Source of the DNA: Candidatus Omnitrophota bacterium
Lineage (GTDB): Bacteria; Omnitrophota; Koll11; Duberdicusellales; 4484-171
NCBI GenBank assembly: GCA_030692055.1
Contig: JAUYCY010000072.1
Span: 1-64,000, forward strand
Length of the DNA stretch: 64,000 bases
Direction of reading: 5' to 3'
The notes under the pieces were generated by a model. It was given only the letters and a program-made list of their open reading frames with translations, was not told the origin of the DNA and ran no database searches. The translations under genes were made by a program, and so were the position numbers. Shown piece after piece: positions 8,031 through 14,871 of the stretch; the stretch's first letter is position 1; the number at the start of each line of letters is the position of its first letter.

Positions 8031-9587
8031 ATGTTATATCTCGCCTTCATCTACCATATGCACCAGCCTTACTATCGCAACCTGCTTACTGATGAGTGCA
8101 GGTTTCCCTGGGTAAGGCTGCATGGAATAAAAGATTATCTGGATATGGTCGAAGTCCTTGCGGATTACCCGCAGGTCCATCAGACCTTTAATCTGGTTCC
8201 TTCTTTAGTGGAACAGATAGAAGATTATGTAAGAGGCAACACCAAGGATTTATTCTTTAGCCTTTCCGCAAAACCCGCCGCCGAATTAACGCCGCAAGAC
8301 AAGCAATTTATCCTTGAGCACTTTTTTATGATTGACGTGGAAAGGGTGATTTCTGTTTTCCCGCGCTATTATGAACTTTATCGCAAAAAAAGAGACAACG
8401 GCAATTTCGCCACCCAGGATTATCTTGACCTGCAGGTTTGGTTTAATCTTGCCTGGATTGACCCCTTATTTAGAGAAAGCTTTGCGCAATTGAGGGCATT
8501 GGTTTATAAAGGAAGGTTTTTTAGCGAAGAAGACAAACAAATATGTTTAGATGCGCAAGACGATATCTTGAAAGGAATTATTCCTGCCTATAAAAAATTC
8601 CGGGAAAGCGGCCAGATTGAAATTACTGTCAGCCCATATTATCATCCCATCTTGCCTTTGCTTTATAATACCCTGATAGCCAAGGAGGCAAATCTTAAAA
8701 CCACCCTGCCTAAGGCGATATTTAGTTATCCCGAAGACGCAAATGCGCAGGTTGTTAAGGCCACAGAATTTTTTAAACAAATATTTGGCGCTTTGCCTTC
8801 TGGTATGTGGCCGTCCGAGGAGTCAGTAAGCGAACACATCTTGCCGTTTATCATTCAATCAGGAATAAACTGGATAGTAACTGATGAAGCCATACTTTTT
8901 AAGACATTAAAAAAGAAAAAACGGGATACGGCGCTTTTGTATAAGCCGTATTTTTTGAAAAGAAAAGACGGAGCATTAAATATTGTATTCCGAGACAGGA
9001 ACTTATCCGACTTAATCGGGTTTGTTTACCATAGATGGCGCAGTGAGGATGCGGTCGCGGATTTTTCGAAACATTTAGAAAATATCGCAAGTACCTTCAA
9101 GGAAAAAAATCCGTTAGTGGTGATTGCATTGGACGGCGAGAATGCCTGGGAATATTACCGAAACGACGGCCGGGATTTCCTTAAACTGCTTTATCAAAGA
9201 ATTTCGCAGGATAAAAATATAAAGGCAGTTACGGTTAGCGAGTATCTTAAAGCGTTTCCTCCCAAAGAAAATTTAAAACGCATTGCTCCGGGGTCATGGA
9301 TATACGGCGATTTCAATAAATGGATAGGCAATCCTTATAAAAACCTTGCCTGGGAATACCTGGCGAAAGCGAGACAGGAATGGGAAAGCCTTAAAGAACA
9401 AGTCACAGGCCCCAAGTTGGATTTGGCATGGAAGCAGATGTATATCTGCGAAGGCAGTGACTGGTTCTGGTGGTATGGTGAAAACCACCAGCATTTTGAC
9501 GAGCTCTTTCGCATGCACCTGTCTAATTTTTATACGATTATCGGCAAGGAAATTCCTGGCTATCTCAATCGCCCTCTTAGGCCATAA
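8031..9587 (+). CDS. Glycoside hydrolase family 57 (alpha-glucan enzyme)
   Basis: This 518-residue protein is a GH57 enzyme, a family of alpha-amylases, glucanotransferases and branching enzymes. It shows HMHQPY at residues 9-14, the GMWPSEESVS segment at about 258-267 and ALDGENAWE around Asp368. The tail contains SDWFWWYG, common in GH57 proteins of this size. There is no signal peptide, so it should act on cytoplasmic glycogen or maltodextrin. It lies just upstream of the operon encoding a ParA fused to a glycogen-binding domain, which fits a role in internal glucan turnover. Exact specificity cannot be told. Confidence 0.9.
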   Translation: MLYLAFIYHMHQPYYRNLLTDECRFPWVRLHGIKDYLDMVEVLADYPQVHQTFNLVPSLVEQIEDYVRGNTKDLFFSLSAKPAAELTPQDKQFILEHFFMIDVERVISVFPRYYELYRKKRDNGNFATQDYLDLQVWFNLAWIDPLFRESFAQLRALVYKGRFFSEEDKQICLDAQDDILKGIIPAYKKFRESGQIEITVSPYYHPILPLLYNTLIAKEANLKTTLPKAIFSYPEDANAQVVKATEFFKQIFGALPSGMWPSEESVSEHILPFIIQSGINWIVTDEAILFKTLKKKKRDTALLYKPYFLKRKDGALNIVFRDRNLSDLIGFVYHRWRSEDAVADFSKHLENIASTFKEKNPLVVIALDGENAWEYYRNDGRDFLKLLYQRISQDKNIKAVTVSEYLKAFPPKENLKRIAPGSWIYGDFNKWIGNPYKNLAWEYLAKARQEWESLKEQVTGPKLDLAWKQMYICEGSDWFWWYGENHQHFDELFRMHLSNFYTIIGKEIPGYLNRPLRP

Positions 9588-9614
9588 CCTTGCTTAACTT
9601 AGCATACGAAAGTG

Positions 9615-9643
9615 TTGACAACAAAGAAGTTTTGTGCTATAAA
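9615..9643 (+). promoter_or_regulatory. Strong sigma-70 promoter for the 9670-12770 operon
   Basis: TTGACA (9615-9620), a 17-base spacer and TATAAA (9638-9643) are nearly consensus. The start is expected near 9650, about 20 bases before the first gene. Confidence 0.85.
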
Positions 9644-9669
9644 TAATAAATTAAGATAGTATATTTTCT

Positions 9670-10233
9670 ATGGATAAGACCGATATTTACGAACATCTCG
9701 CCAATATATACCTCGATACTTCGCGGAAGAAAAAAGCAAAAGCCAGAGAGCCTCGCCGGTTCAGGAATCTGTTTTTCATCAGTATTGTTGTCATCGGCAT
9801 CCTTAGTTTTTCCGTAATCACGAATAATGTTCATCAAAAATCACCCTTAGACAGTGAAGTTGCTTTTATCATCCTGCCGGAAGTTATAAAAATTAATTAT
9901 AATTTTAATTCTATAAAGAAAGAGGCCTATTCCGTAGATTTAAACAGCCTTAATCTTTCGCCGTTTAAGGCGCTGGTTTTTTCCGTAAGAAAAACCGACC
10001 CCAATGATGTCGTATATATGAGGGTTGAATTGAGCAACGGCTACAAGGAAGTTTCGGAATTATATATAAAAGATATCCGGTATCGCTGGAAGAGTTTTAA
10101 AATCGCGCTTTCGGATTTTAAACGGATTAGTGACTGGTCAAATATGGCAAGGATTTCTTTTGTCGTAGAGGAATGGAACACCAAGAATAAGCACGGTGTG
10201 GCCTATATAGACGATGTCAAATTTATCCGCTAA
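9670..10233 (+). CDS. Single-pass membrane protein with a beta-sandwich-like domain
   Basis: The 187-residue protein has a basic cytoplasmic N-terminus (residues 1-35, Lys/Arg-rich at 20-34), one membrane helix (about 36-55) and an exported domain of about 130 residues. The exported part ends with AYIDDVKFIR, like CIA30/galactose-binding-like sandwiches, and resembles residues 60-215 of the lyase-like protein at 36398. That suggests a carbohydrate-binding fold, but this is inference. It is the first gene of the ParA-CBM48 operon, 15 bases before the ParA start. No Shine-Dalgarno is obvious. Confidence 0.55.
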   Translation: MDKTDIYEHLANIYLDTSRKKKAKAREPRRFRNLFFISIVVIGILSFSVITNNVHQKSPLDSEVAFIILPEVIKINYNFNSIKKEAYSVDLNSLNLSPFKALVFSVRKTDPNDVVYMRVELSNGYKEVSELYIKDIRYRWKSFKIALSDFKRISDWSNMARISFVVEEWNTKNKHGVAYIDDVKFIR

Positions 10234-10248
10234 TAAAGGAGGAGTGTA

Positions 10249-11325
10249 ATGCGAATAATTGCCATTACAAATCAAAAGGGAGGGTGTGGCAAAACAACCA
10301 CAGCTATAAATCTGGCTGCTTCTCTGGCAAATAACGAAAGAAAGGTTTTATTAATTGATTTGGACCCGCAGGCGCACGCATCTTTAGGTTTAAATGTAAA
10401 CGCAACACTCAGCATCTATAATGTCCTCTCTAAGATGGCAACAAAAAAAGCCAGGCTCGAAGATATCATTATAAAGGTAACCGATAATTTTGACATTGCT
10501 CCTTCCAGCATTGTCTTAAGCACATTAGAGCAGGAACTCGCCGGAGAAATCGGCCGCGAGTCCCGGCTGTGGGAGACTTTTAATGATTTTAAAGGTAATT
10601 ATGATTATATATTAATCGATTGCCCTCCTAATTTAGGCATCCTGACCATAAATGCGGTCAGGGCATCTTCTGAGGTGATTGTTCCGGTTGAGGCGAGCAG
10701 GTTTTCCTTAGCCGGGTTAAGCCAACTTACCGACATCATTAATCTGGTTAAGCAGCGGCTCAATCACGACGTCAATTCCCAGGTTTTGGTTGCTAATTTC
10801 GACTCGCGGCTTAAGCATTCTTTCGTGATGCTCGCCAAAATCAAAGAGGCGTTTAAAGCGAAAATGTTTAATACCATAATCCACATAAATGTTAAATTAA
10901 AAGAGGCGCAAAACGAAGGCAGGGACATCCTAACCTACGATAAATATTCGCGGGGTGCTAAAGATTATTTCAGCCTTTCCCGCGAGATTATTACGCAGGA
11001 AAAAACGCCGATTCCCTCGCTGGAAAAAGAAATGCGCAAGATCCTCAAGGAAAAACTCCCCCGGCTTACTGAGGTGGTTTTCTCGGTATTTGCCCCCGAG
11101 GCAAAAGAGGTTTATGTGGCAGGTGAATTTAACGGCTGGAAGCGCGATGATGCCACCCGCATGCAGGCTAAAAACGGCACGTGGTTTAAGAGGGTTAATT
11201 TAGGTACTGGCCGCCACCATTACCGTTTTATTATTGACGGGAAATGGACGGAAGACCCGAGGAACCCGCTTAAAGAAACCAATCCTTACGGCGAGATGGA
11301 TTCTCTGATTGAGGTTTTAAAATGA
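10249..11325 (+). CDS. ParA/Soj-type ATPase fused to a C-terminal glycogen-binding (CBM48-like) domain
   Basis: Residues 1 to about 250 are a full ParA/MinD-type ATPase: deviant Walker A KGGCGKTT (residues 10-17), LLIDLDPQ as Walker A' and LIDCPPNLG as the next motif. After a charged linker (about 255-273), residues 275-358 are an early-set domain of the CBM48/AMPK type, with VYVAGEFNGW and a HHYRFIIDGKW strand typical of glycogen-binding modules. ParA proteins position DNA or protein cargo by moving over the nucleoid. The fusion suggests that glycogen or a glycogen-bound enzyme is the cargo, which is inference. AAAGGAGGAG precedes the ATG, and the stop overlaps the next gene by 4 bases. Confidence 0.9.
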   Translation: MRIIAITNQKGGCGKTTTAINLAASLANNERKVLLIDLDPQAHASLGLNVNATLSIYNVLSKMATKKARLEDIIIKVTDNFDIAPSSIVLSTLEQELAGEIGRESRLWETFNDFKGNYDYILIDCPPNLGILTINAVRASSEVIVPVEASRFSLAGLSQLTDIINLVKQRLNHDVNSQVLVANFDSRLKHSFVMLAKIKEAFKAKMFNTIIHINVKLKEAQNEGRDILTYDKYSRGAKDYFSLSREIITQEKTPIPSLEKEMRKILKEKLPRLTEVVFSVFAPEAKEVYVAGEFNGWKRDDATRMQAKNGTWFKRVNLGTGRHHYRFIIDGKWTEDPRNPLKETNPYGEMDSLIEVLK

Positions 11326-11642
11326 CAATGGAAGGGAAGGAAATACAGGAAGGTAAAATTTTCGCGGTAATCGGGTACCTCGGCATTCTCTGCATCGTGC
11401 CCCTTCTTTTAAAAAAAGAAAATAAATTCGCTTTCTATCACGGAAAGCAAGGGTTGGTCCTGTTTATCGTGGAGGTAGCGGCATTTATTCTAAGCGTTAT
11501 TCCTTTTTTGGGGCCGTTGATGTTAAGGATTGCCTTTTTTACCTGCGGCCTTTTCTCGCTGTGGGGGATTATTCAGTCATTGTTAGGAAATTACAGCCGG
11601 ATGTTTCTGGTCTCTGATATTGCCGACAAAATTACTCTTTAA
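11322..11642 (+). CDS. DUF4870-like small membrane protein
   Basis: The 106-residue protein has three hydrophobic segments (about residues 15-32, 41-62 and 65-90) and the AFYHGKQGLVLFIVE segment typical of DUF4870/Tic20-like proteins. It overlaps the ParA fusion by ATGA, so translation is probably coupled. A second ATG two codons later is an equal candidate for the start. Its role is unknown; it could anchor the ParA system to the membrane. Confidence 0.75.
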   Translation: MTMEGKEIQEGKIFAVIGYLGILCIVPLLLKKENKFAFYHGKQGLVLFIVEVAAFILSVIPFLGPLMLRIAFFTCGLFSLWGIIQSLLGNYSRMFLVSDIADKITL

Positions 11643-11685
11643 GAATTAACCTAAGTGGTCAGTTATTTTTAGGGAGGGATGTAAT

Positions 11686-12057
11686 ATGGTTAAGAAAAGG
11701 AGAAAGGCACCTAAGAAAAAATTGGTAAAAAAATCCGCAGTAAAAAGACGCCCCGCCAAGAAACGCGTATCCAAGAAACGGCTCCCCGCCCGCAAAAAAA
11801 TAAAACAGAATATTATCGGCAAAGTTACCCATTATTTTCCCCATGTAAGGGCAGCGGTAATAAAACTAAAAGCGCCCTTATCTATCGGCGATACAATTAA
11901 AATTAAAGGCCACACCACTGATTTTACTGAGGTTATAACTTCTATACAGATAGACCATGTGCCTATCAACACCGCCAAGAAAGGCGATGAGATAGGGCTT
12001 CTGGTTAATTCCCGCGTCAGGCAGCACGATATAGTTATTAAGCCGCAAAAAAAATGA
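11686..12057 (+). CDS. EF-Tu domain-2-like beta-barrel protein with a lysine-rich tail
   Basis: Residues 1-43 are almost only Lys, Arg, Ala and Pro, like histone-H1-type tails. Residues 45-123 form a small beta barrel with the pattern of translation factor domain 2 (IGKVTHYFPHVRAAVIKL, LSIGDTIKIKG, AKKGDEIGLLV). There is no GTPase domain. Small stand-alone proteins of this type are annotated as translation elongation factor-like. The basic tail probably binds nucleic acid or polyphosphate. GGGAGG precedes the ATG, and the stop overlaps the next gene by ATGA. Confidence 0.75.
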   Translation: MVKKRRKAPKKKLVKKSAVKRRPAKKRVSKKRLPARKKIKQNIIGKVTHYFPHVRAAVIKLKAPLSIGDTIKIKGHTTDFTEVITSIQIDHVPINTAKKGDEIGLLVNSRVRQHDIVIKPQKK

Positions 12058-12770
12058 CTTTAGCCGTTAGTATTATTGCTAGGGATGGGATTGCTATCGC
12101 TTCGGATAGCCGGGTTACCAGCGGAGATCCGCGCGGGCCGACTACTGTCAACGATACAGTTAAAAAGATATTTGAAATGGGAGATTTTTGCGGCCTGACG
12201 ATTGCCGGTGATGGCGGGCTGGGCGCCAGTTTAATTGACGTTATTTATTATGAATTGCACAAGAACCCCAGTTATCGCTCTCTTAGCGTAGATGATATGC
12301 TGGTGGTAAGCAGGGATTGCGCCATCAGAAAATATAATGAGTGGTTTACTAACGTAAATTATGAAGAACGGCCGACACTGCACTTCATCTTAAGCGGCTA
12401 CCGAAAAGACATCAGCAATTCTAATTTTATTGATTCGCCGGAGATATTTACCTTGCACAGCGAGCGCAATTTTTCCCCGCATCGCTGGACGCTCTTAGGG
12501 TTCATGGCTATCGGCATTACCCCTTTGGCAACCTATCTGTTAAATAGTTTGTATACCAAAGAGATTAGCCTCAAACACGCTTTGGAGTTGGCAACGTTTT
12601 CTATACTGGAGACAGCTTCGCAGGACGGAAAAGTGGGAAAGGATATACAACTGGCTTCGTTTTCACTGAAGCAGCCGTTTAAATTATATATGCAAGACGA
12701 AATCTACGAATACACCTACGAGGCAGATCGGCACAAAAGGAATTTAAGAGACGCGTTTTACATTGACTGA
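12054..12770 (+). CDS. Proteasome beta-subunit-like Ntn hydrolase
   Basis: The 238-residue protein begins Met-Thr. After Met removal, Thr1 would be the nucleophile, and Asp17 (IASDSR) and a Lys pair at 36-37 (TVKKIF) fall where proteasome beta subunits have Asp17 and Lys33. A glycine-rich TIAGDGGLG strand follows. No propeptide is needed, as in HslV. No ATPase partner (HslU, Mpa) lies nearby. It could be a self-assembling peptidase like Anbu or an unrelated Ntn amidase. Translation is coupled to the EF-like gene by a 4-base overlap. Confidence 0.75.
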   Translation: MTLAVSIIARDGIAIASDSRVTSGDPRGPTTVNDTVKKIFEMGDFCGLTIAGDGGLGASLIDVIYYELHKNPSYRSLSVDDMLVVSRDCAIRKYNEWFTNVNYEERPTLHFILSGYRKDISNSNFIDSPEIFTLHSERNFSPHRWTLLGFMAIGITPLATYLLNSLYTKEISLKHALELATFSILETASQDGKVGKDIQLASFSLKQPFKLYMQDEIYEYTYEADRHKRNLRDAFYID

Positions 12771-12845
12771 GGCCATAACTTACGGAGCATAAGCGAACGT
12801 AAGTTATTCGGCCGAAGTCATCCTTGACATCGAAGATGTCAAGGA
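12771..12845 (+). other. Two intergenic hairpins before the SAP-like gene
   Basis: GGCC-ATAACTTACG (12771-12784) pairs with CGTAAGTTAT-TC-GGCC (12798-12813), with a two-base bulge. TCCTTGACATC (12821-12831) pairs perfectly with GATGTCAAGGA (12835-12845) around a GAA loop. Neither has a T tract, so they are not simple terminators. The first shares the ATAACTTA/TAAGTTAT core with hairpins at 5304 and 44631. Confidence 0.5.
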
Positions 12846-12871
12846 ACTAATTAGGAGGGAGGTGAATTAGG

Positions 12872-13054
12872 ATGAGGATGTCAGATATTGAAAAAAAATC
12901 CAAAGCTGCAGGTATTAAAGACAGCTGGAAATTTTCCAAGAAGGAACTGGTTAAGGCAATTCAGAAGGCCGAGGGAAATTTTGATTGCTTTGGGACAGCT
13001 GCTAATTATTGCGACCAGATGGCCTGCTGCTGGAGAAGTGATTGTCTAAGATAA
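12872..13054 (+). CDS. Small SAP/Rho-N-like protein with a Cys-rich tail
   Basis: The 60-residue protein has an N-terminal helical SAP or Rho-N-like motif (SDIEKKSKAAGI, KKELVKAIQKAEG) and a C-terminal part with four Cys (NFDCFGTA, YCDQMACC, SDCL). I recall similar small proteins in other environmental bacteria; their function is unknown, and metal or nucleic acid binding is possible. A strong AGGAGGGAGGTG precedes it. An ATG two codons downstream is also possible. Confidence 0.7.
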   Translation: MRMSDIEKKSKAAGIKDSWKFSKKELVKAIQKAEGNFDCFGTAANYCDQMACCWRSDCLR

Positions 13055-13079
13055 AAAACAATCCCAACGAAAGGAAATT

Positions 13080-13265
13080 ATGAAATACAAATGCCAGATA
13101 TGTCAGAGGGATATTGATGATTTTGTAAGCATCGCCCATATTAAGGCCGAGGAGTATCTTTTGGAATTAATCCGGCGCGACCATCCTCAGTGGCACGAAA
13201 GCAAACAAACCTGCCATAAATGCATTGAATATTACCGCAAGTTAGTAAAGGAATCAGAAATCTAA
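13080..13265 (+). CDS. Small zinc-finger-like protein
   Basis: The 61-residue protein has CQIC near the N-terminus and CHKC near the C-terminus, a likely four-Cys zinc site around a helical hairpin with several His. AAAGGAAA lies before the ATG. The function is not recognised. It is flanked by two other small genes on the same strand and probably cotranscribed with them. Confidence 0.65.
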   Translation: MKYKCQICQRDIDDFVSIAHIKAEEYLLELIRRDHPQWHESKQTCHKCIEYYRKLVKESEI

Positions 13266-13279
13266 AAAGGAGGCTTACC

Positions 13280-13552
13280 GTGTTAGGATTTTCCGGAATT
13301 TTTGATGTGCTTTTATTGATTGCTTTAGGCATTGGTTATATGGTTATCTATTTTGCCAAAAGAGAAGAGAAGGAACTGCGGTTTTTCGGTATTGTTATCG
13401 GCGGGGTAATTATTGTATTATCATTATGTTACTTTGTAGGCAATATCTGGCTTCAGGCAAAATTCTGCGGCCGCACGCACGCTTTTAAAGGTATGATGCA
13501 AAAAAGGATGATGCCGCAGCAGATGCCGATGGCGCCAGCGCAGAAACCCTAA
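13280..13552 (+). CDS. Small membrane protein with a Met/Pro/Gln-rich tail
   Basis: The 90-residue product starts at GTG (13280) with AAGGAGG at 13267-13273. Two membrane helices (about residues 7-25 and 36-58) are joined by a charged loop. The tail has a KFCGRTHAF motif and ends in a Met/Gln/Pro-rich stretch. No family is recognised. Confidence 0.65.
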   Translation: MLGFSGIFDVLLLIALGIGYMVIYFAKREEKELRFFGIVIGGVIIVLSLCYFVGNIWLQAKFCGRTHAFKGMMQKRMMPQQMPMAPAQKP

Positions 13553-13817
13553 GTATAATTACACTTTCCTTTGATTTTCTAACCGCGTAGTCCTTGAGGT
13601 ACGTTTCTCCCACGCTTTCTAATCATTTAATAATCAGGGATGTTCTTTCACCCATTAATCAGGATAAAGTTAATTACTATCTAAAGAAACCTTAATTATA
13701 TTTCTCGCAGATACAACGAGAAGAAAGCCCCATAATTTGATAATTTGTTCATAAAAGGGAAAAGATACCTGCTTATAAAGAGGGCAGGCGAGGTGGATAC
13801 GGGTTGTCATTTGATAC
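13553..13817. other. Non-coding stretch without recognised features
   Basis: About 265 bases with no convincing ORF, terminator or repeat on either strand. Only the promoter and operator at 13818-13888 at its end are interpretable. Confidence 0.5.
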
Positions 13818-13846
13818 TTGCAATTGCTGGAAATATGAGATATAAT
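13818..13846 (+). promoter_or_regulatory. Promoter of the wHTH/NTase relic
   Basis: TTGCAA (13818-13823), a 17-base spacer and TATAAT (13841-13846). The -10 box runs straight into the tandem palindromes. Confidence 0.7.
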
Positions 13847-13888
13847 TGTTGTAAATATACACAACAATTGTTGTAAATATACACAACA
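13844..13888 (+). promoter_or_regulatory. Two tandem copies of a palindromic operator-like element
   Basis: A 22-base unit (13844-13865 and 13866-13887), running from AATTGTTGT through AAATATAC to ACAAC, is repeated head to tail exactly. Each unit has inverted ends (TTGTTGT/ACAACA). Overlap with the -10 and start site suggests repressor binding, perhaps by the wHTH protein whose relic follows. Confidence 0.6.
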
Positions 13889-13901
13889 AGGAATATACAA
13901 A

Positions 13902-14078
13902 ATGACGGACTTTTTAAAGTTTACCAAATCGGACTTGCGCCGCCGGGTGCTTTTGTATTTCTTCACTAATCCCGACCAAGACGAACTGATGGATAAGATT
14001 GAAAATGTAGAAAAGGATGTAGCGAGGGAAATAAATTATAATGTTTATTCACAGGAGGTTAAGGAGCACCCCCTGTAA
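13902..14078 (+). pseudogene. Internally deleted wHTH-nucleotidyltransferase gene
   Basis: The 58-codon ORF joins two pieces of one known protein type. Residues 1-26 (FTKSDLRRRVLLYFFTNPDQ) match the opening of winged-helix proteins fused to a minimal nucleotidyltransferase. Residues about 30-52 (VEKDVAREINYNVYS) match their C-terminal end, where a REINYxxYS motif is common. The DNA-recognition helix and the nucleotidyltransferase core are missing. It keeps its promoter and operators, so a short peptide may still be made. Family match is from memory. Confidence 0.55.
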
Positions 14079-14116
14079 TAGTAAAATAAAAGATTAAAGA
14101 ACAATAGAGAGGGCGT

Positions 14117-14383
14117 ATGCCTAAAAGAAAAAGATATTTCTTTTCCGTAATTGAGGAAGGGATTCAAAATCCCAAGTTTGCAGGCTATAGGGGCGGTAGA
14201 ATTGAGGTGTATGATAGAAAGAGCAAGTCTGGCTATGCCTGCTATGAAGCACGGTTTTTTATTCCGGCAGAGTTTATAGGCACCTTTAGAGATACGTGGG
14301 ATTTTAAAGAATCTGACAAAATGCCGTATATAATTTGGGATTACAAAGAACAAAATAAAGACATCCTACCTGTTTGTTTATAA
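14117..14383 (+). CDS. Hypothetical protein
   Basis: The 88-residue protein is rich in aromatic and charged residues, with an N-terminal basic stretch (MPKRKRYFFS) and probable beta strands. No known motif, signal peptide or membrane segment is visible. A weak GAGAGGG is present before the ATG. It may belong with the preceding relic or stand alone. Confidence 0.45.
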   Translation: MPKRKRYFFSVIEEGIQNPKFAGYRGGRIEVYDRKSKSGYACYEARFFIPAEFIGTFRDTWDFKESDKMPYIIWDYKEQNKDILPVCL

Positions 14384-14540
14384 TAATCTACATAATTATT
14401 CTTTCCCGTTTAATTTTATCAACACTTTCCCGAATTCCCCGAGAAAAGCAGGATGTCTGCAAAAAAATTCAATATCCTTATCTGTTATAAATCAATAAGT
14501 TACAACAAAAATTAAAAATATTTTCACATCGCGTTTAAGT

Positions 14541-14555
14541 TGGCATAGAAAGTGC
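14541..14555 (+). promoter_or_regulatory. Sigma-54 (-24/-12) promoter of the EPS locus
   Basis: TGGCATAGAAAGTGC has the invariant GG and GC ten bases apart, as sigma-54 requires, and reads AAGT-TGGCATA-N-AAAGTGCTT, close to the site at 44821. The start is expected near 14567. AT-rich DNA upstream could hold activator sites. RpoN and an NtrC-type activator are encoded in this window. Confidence 0.75.
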
Positions 14556-14590
14556 TTGTATAAGTATTACTAGGAACTTACAGGACAAAG

Positions 14591-14620
14591 TCGGACATAC
14601 TCGGACATAATCAGACAGTC
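14591..14620. repeat. Three 10-base tandem repeats in the EPS leader
   Basis: TCGGACATAC, TCGGACATAA and TCAGACAGTC follow one another exactly, at one DNA turn per repeat, between the sigma-54 promoter and the MerR-like gene. They could bind that regulator; there is no direct evidence. Confidence 0.55.
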
Positions 14621-14658
14621 TTTTTAACCTTAACCTTAAAGTAAACAGGAGGCCAAAA

Positions 14659-14871
14659 TTGAATGACGCAAGATTGACCATAACGGATGTTGCAGACCGG
14701 ATAGGTGTTACCCCCAAAACCATCATCCGCTGGGAAAAAGCCAAGAAAGTAAGCCGTTCCAAGCGCGACTGGCGGGGTTGGCGCGTCTACGACAAAAACG
14801 ACCTTAAAAAATTAAGAGATTTTAAAGAAACCATAATTTATGAGGAGGATGGCGATGGAAAGAATAGTTAG
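14659..14871 (+). CDS. MerR-family-like DNA-binding protein
   Basis: The 70-residue protein is essentially one winged helix of MerR type: LTITDVADRIGVTPKTIIRWE followed by a basic wing (RSKRDWRGWRVYDKNDLKKL). It starts at TTG (14659) with AGGAGG six bases upstream. It lacks an effector domain, like other short MerR-like regulators at the heads of EPS operons. Its 3' end overlaps the Wza gene by 17 bases, so the two are coupled. Confidence 0.8.
   Translation: MNDARLTITDVADRIGVTPKTIIRWEKAKKVSRSKRDWRGWRVYDKNDLKKLRDFKETIIYEEDGDGKNS

Noticed and set aside
13670..13966. Minus-strand ORF of 98 codons
   Set aside because: It runs through the promoter, tandem operators and start of the plus-strand relic and resembles no protein family.
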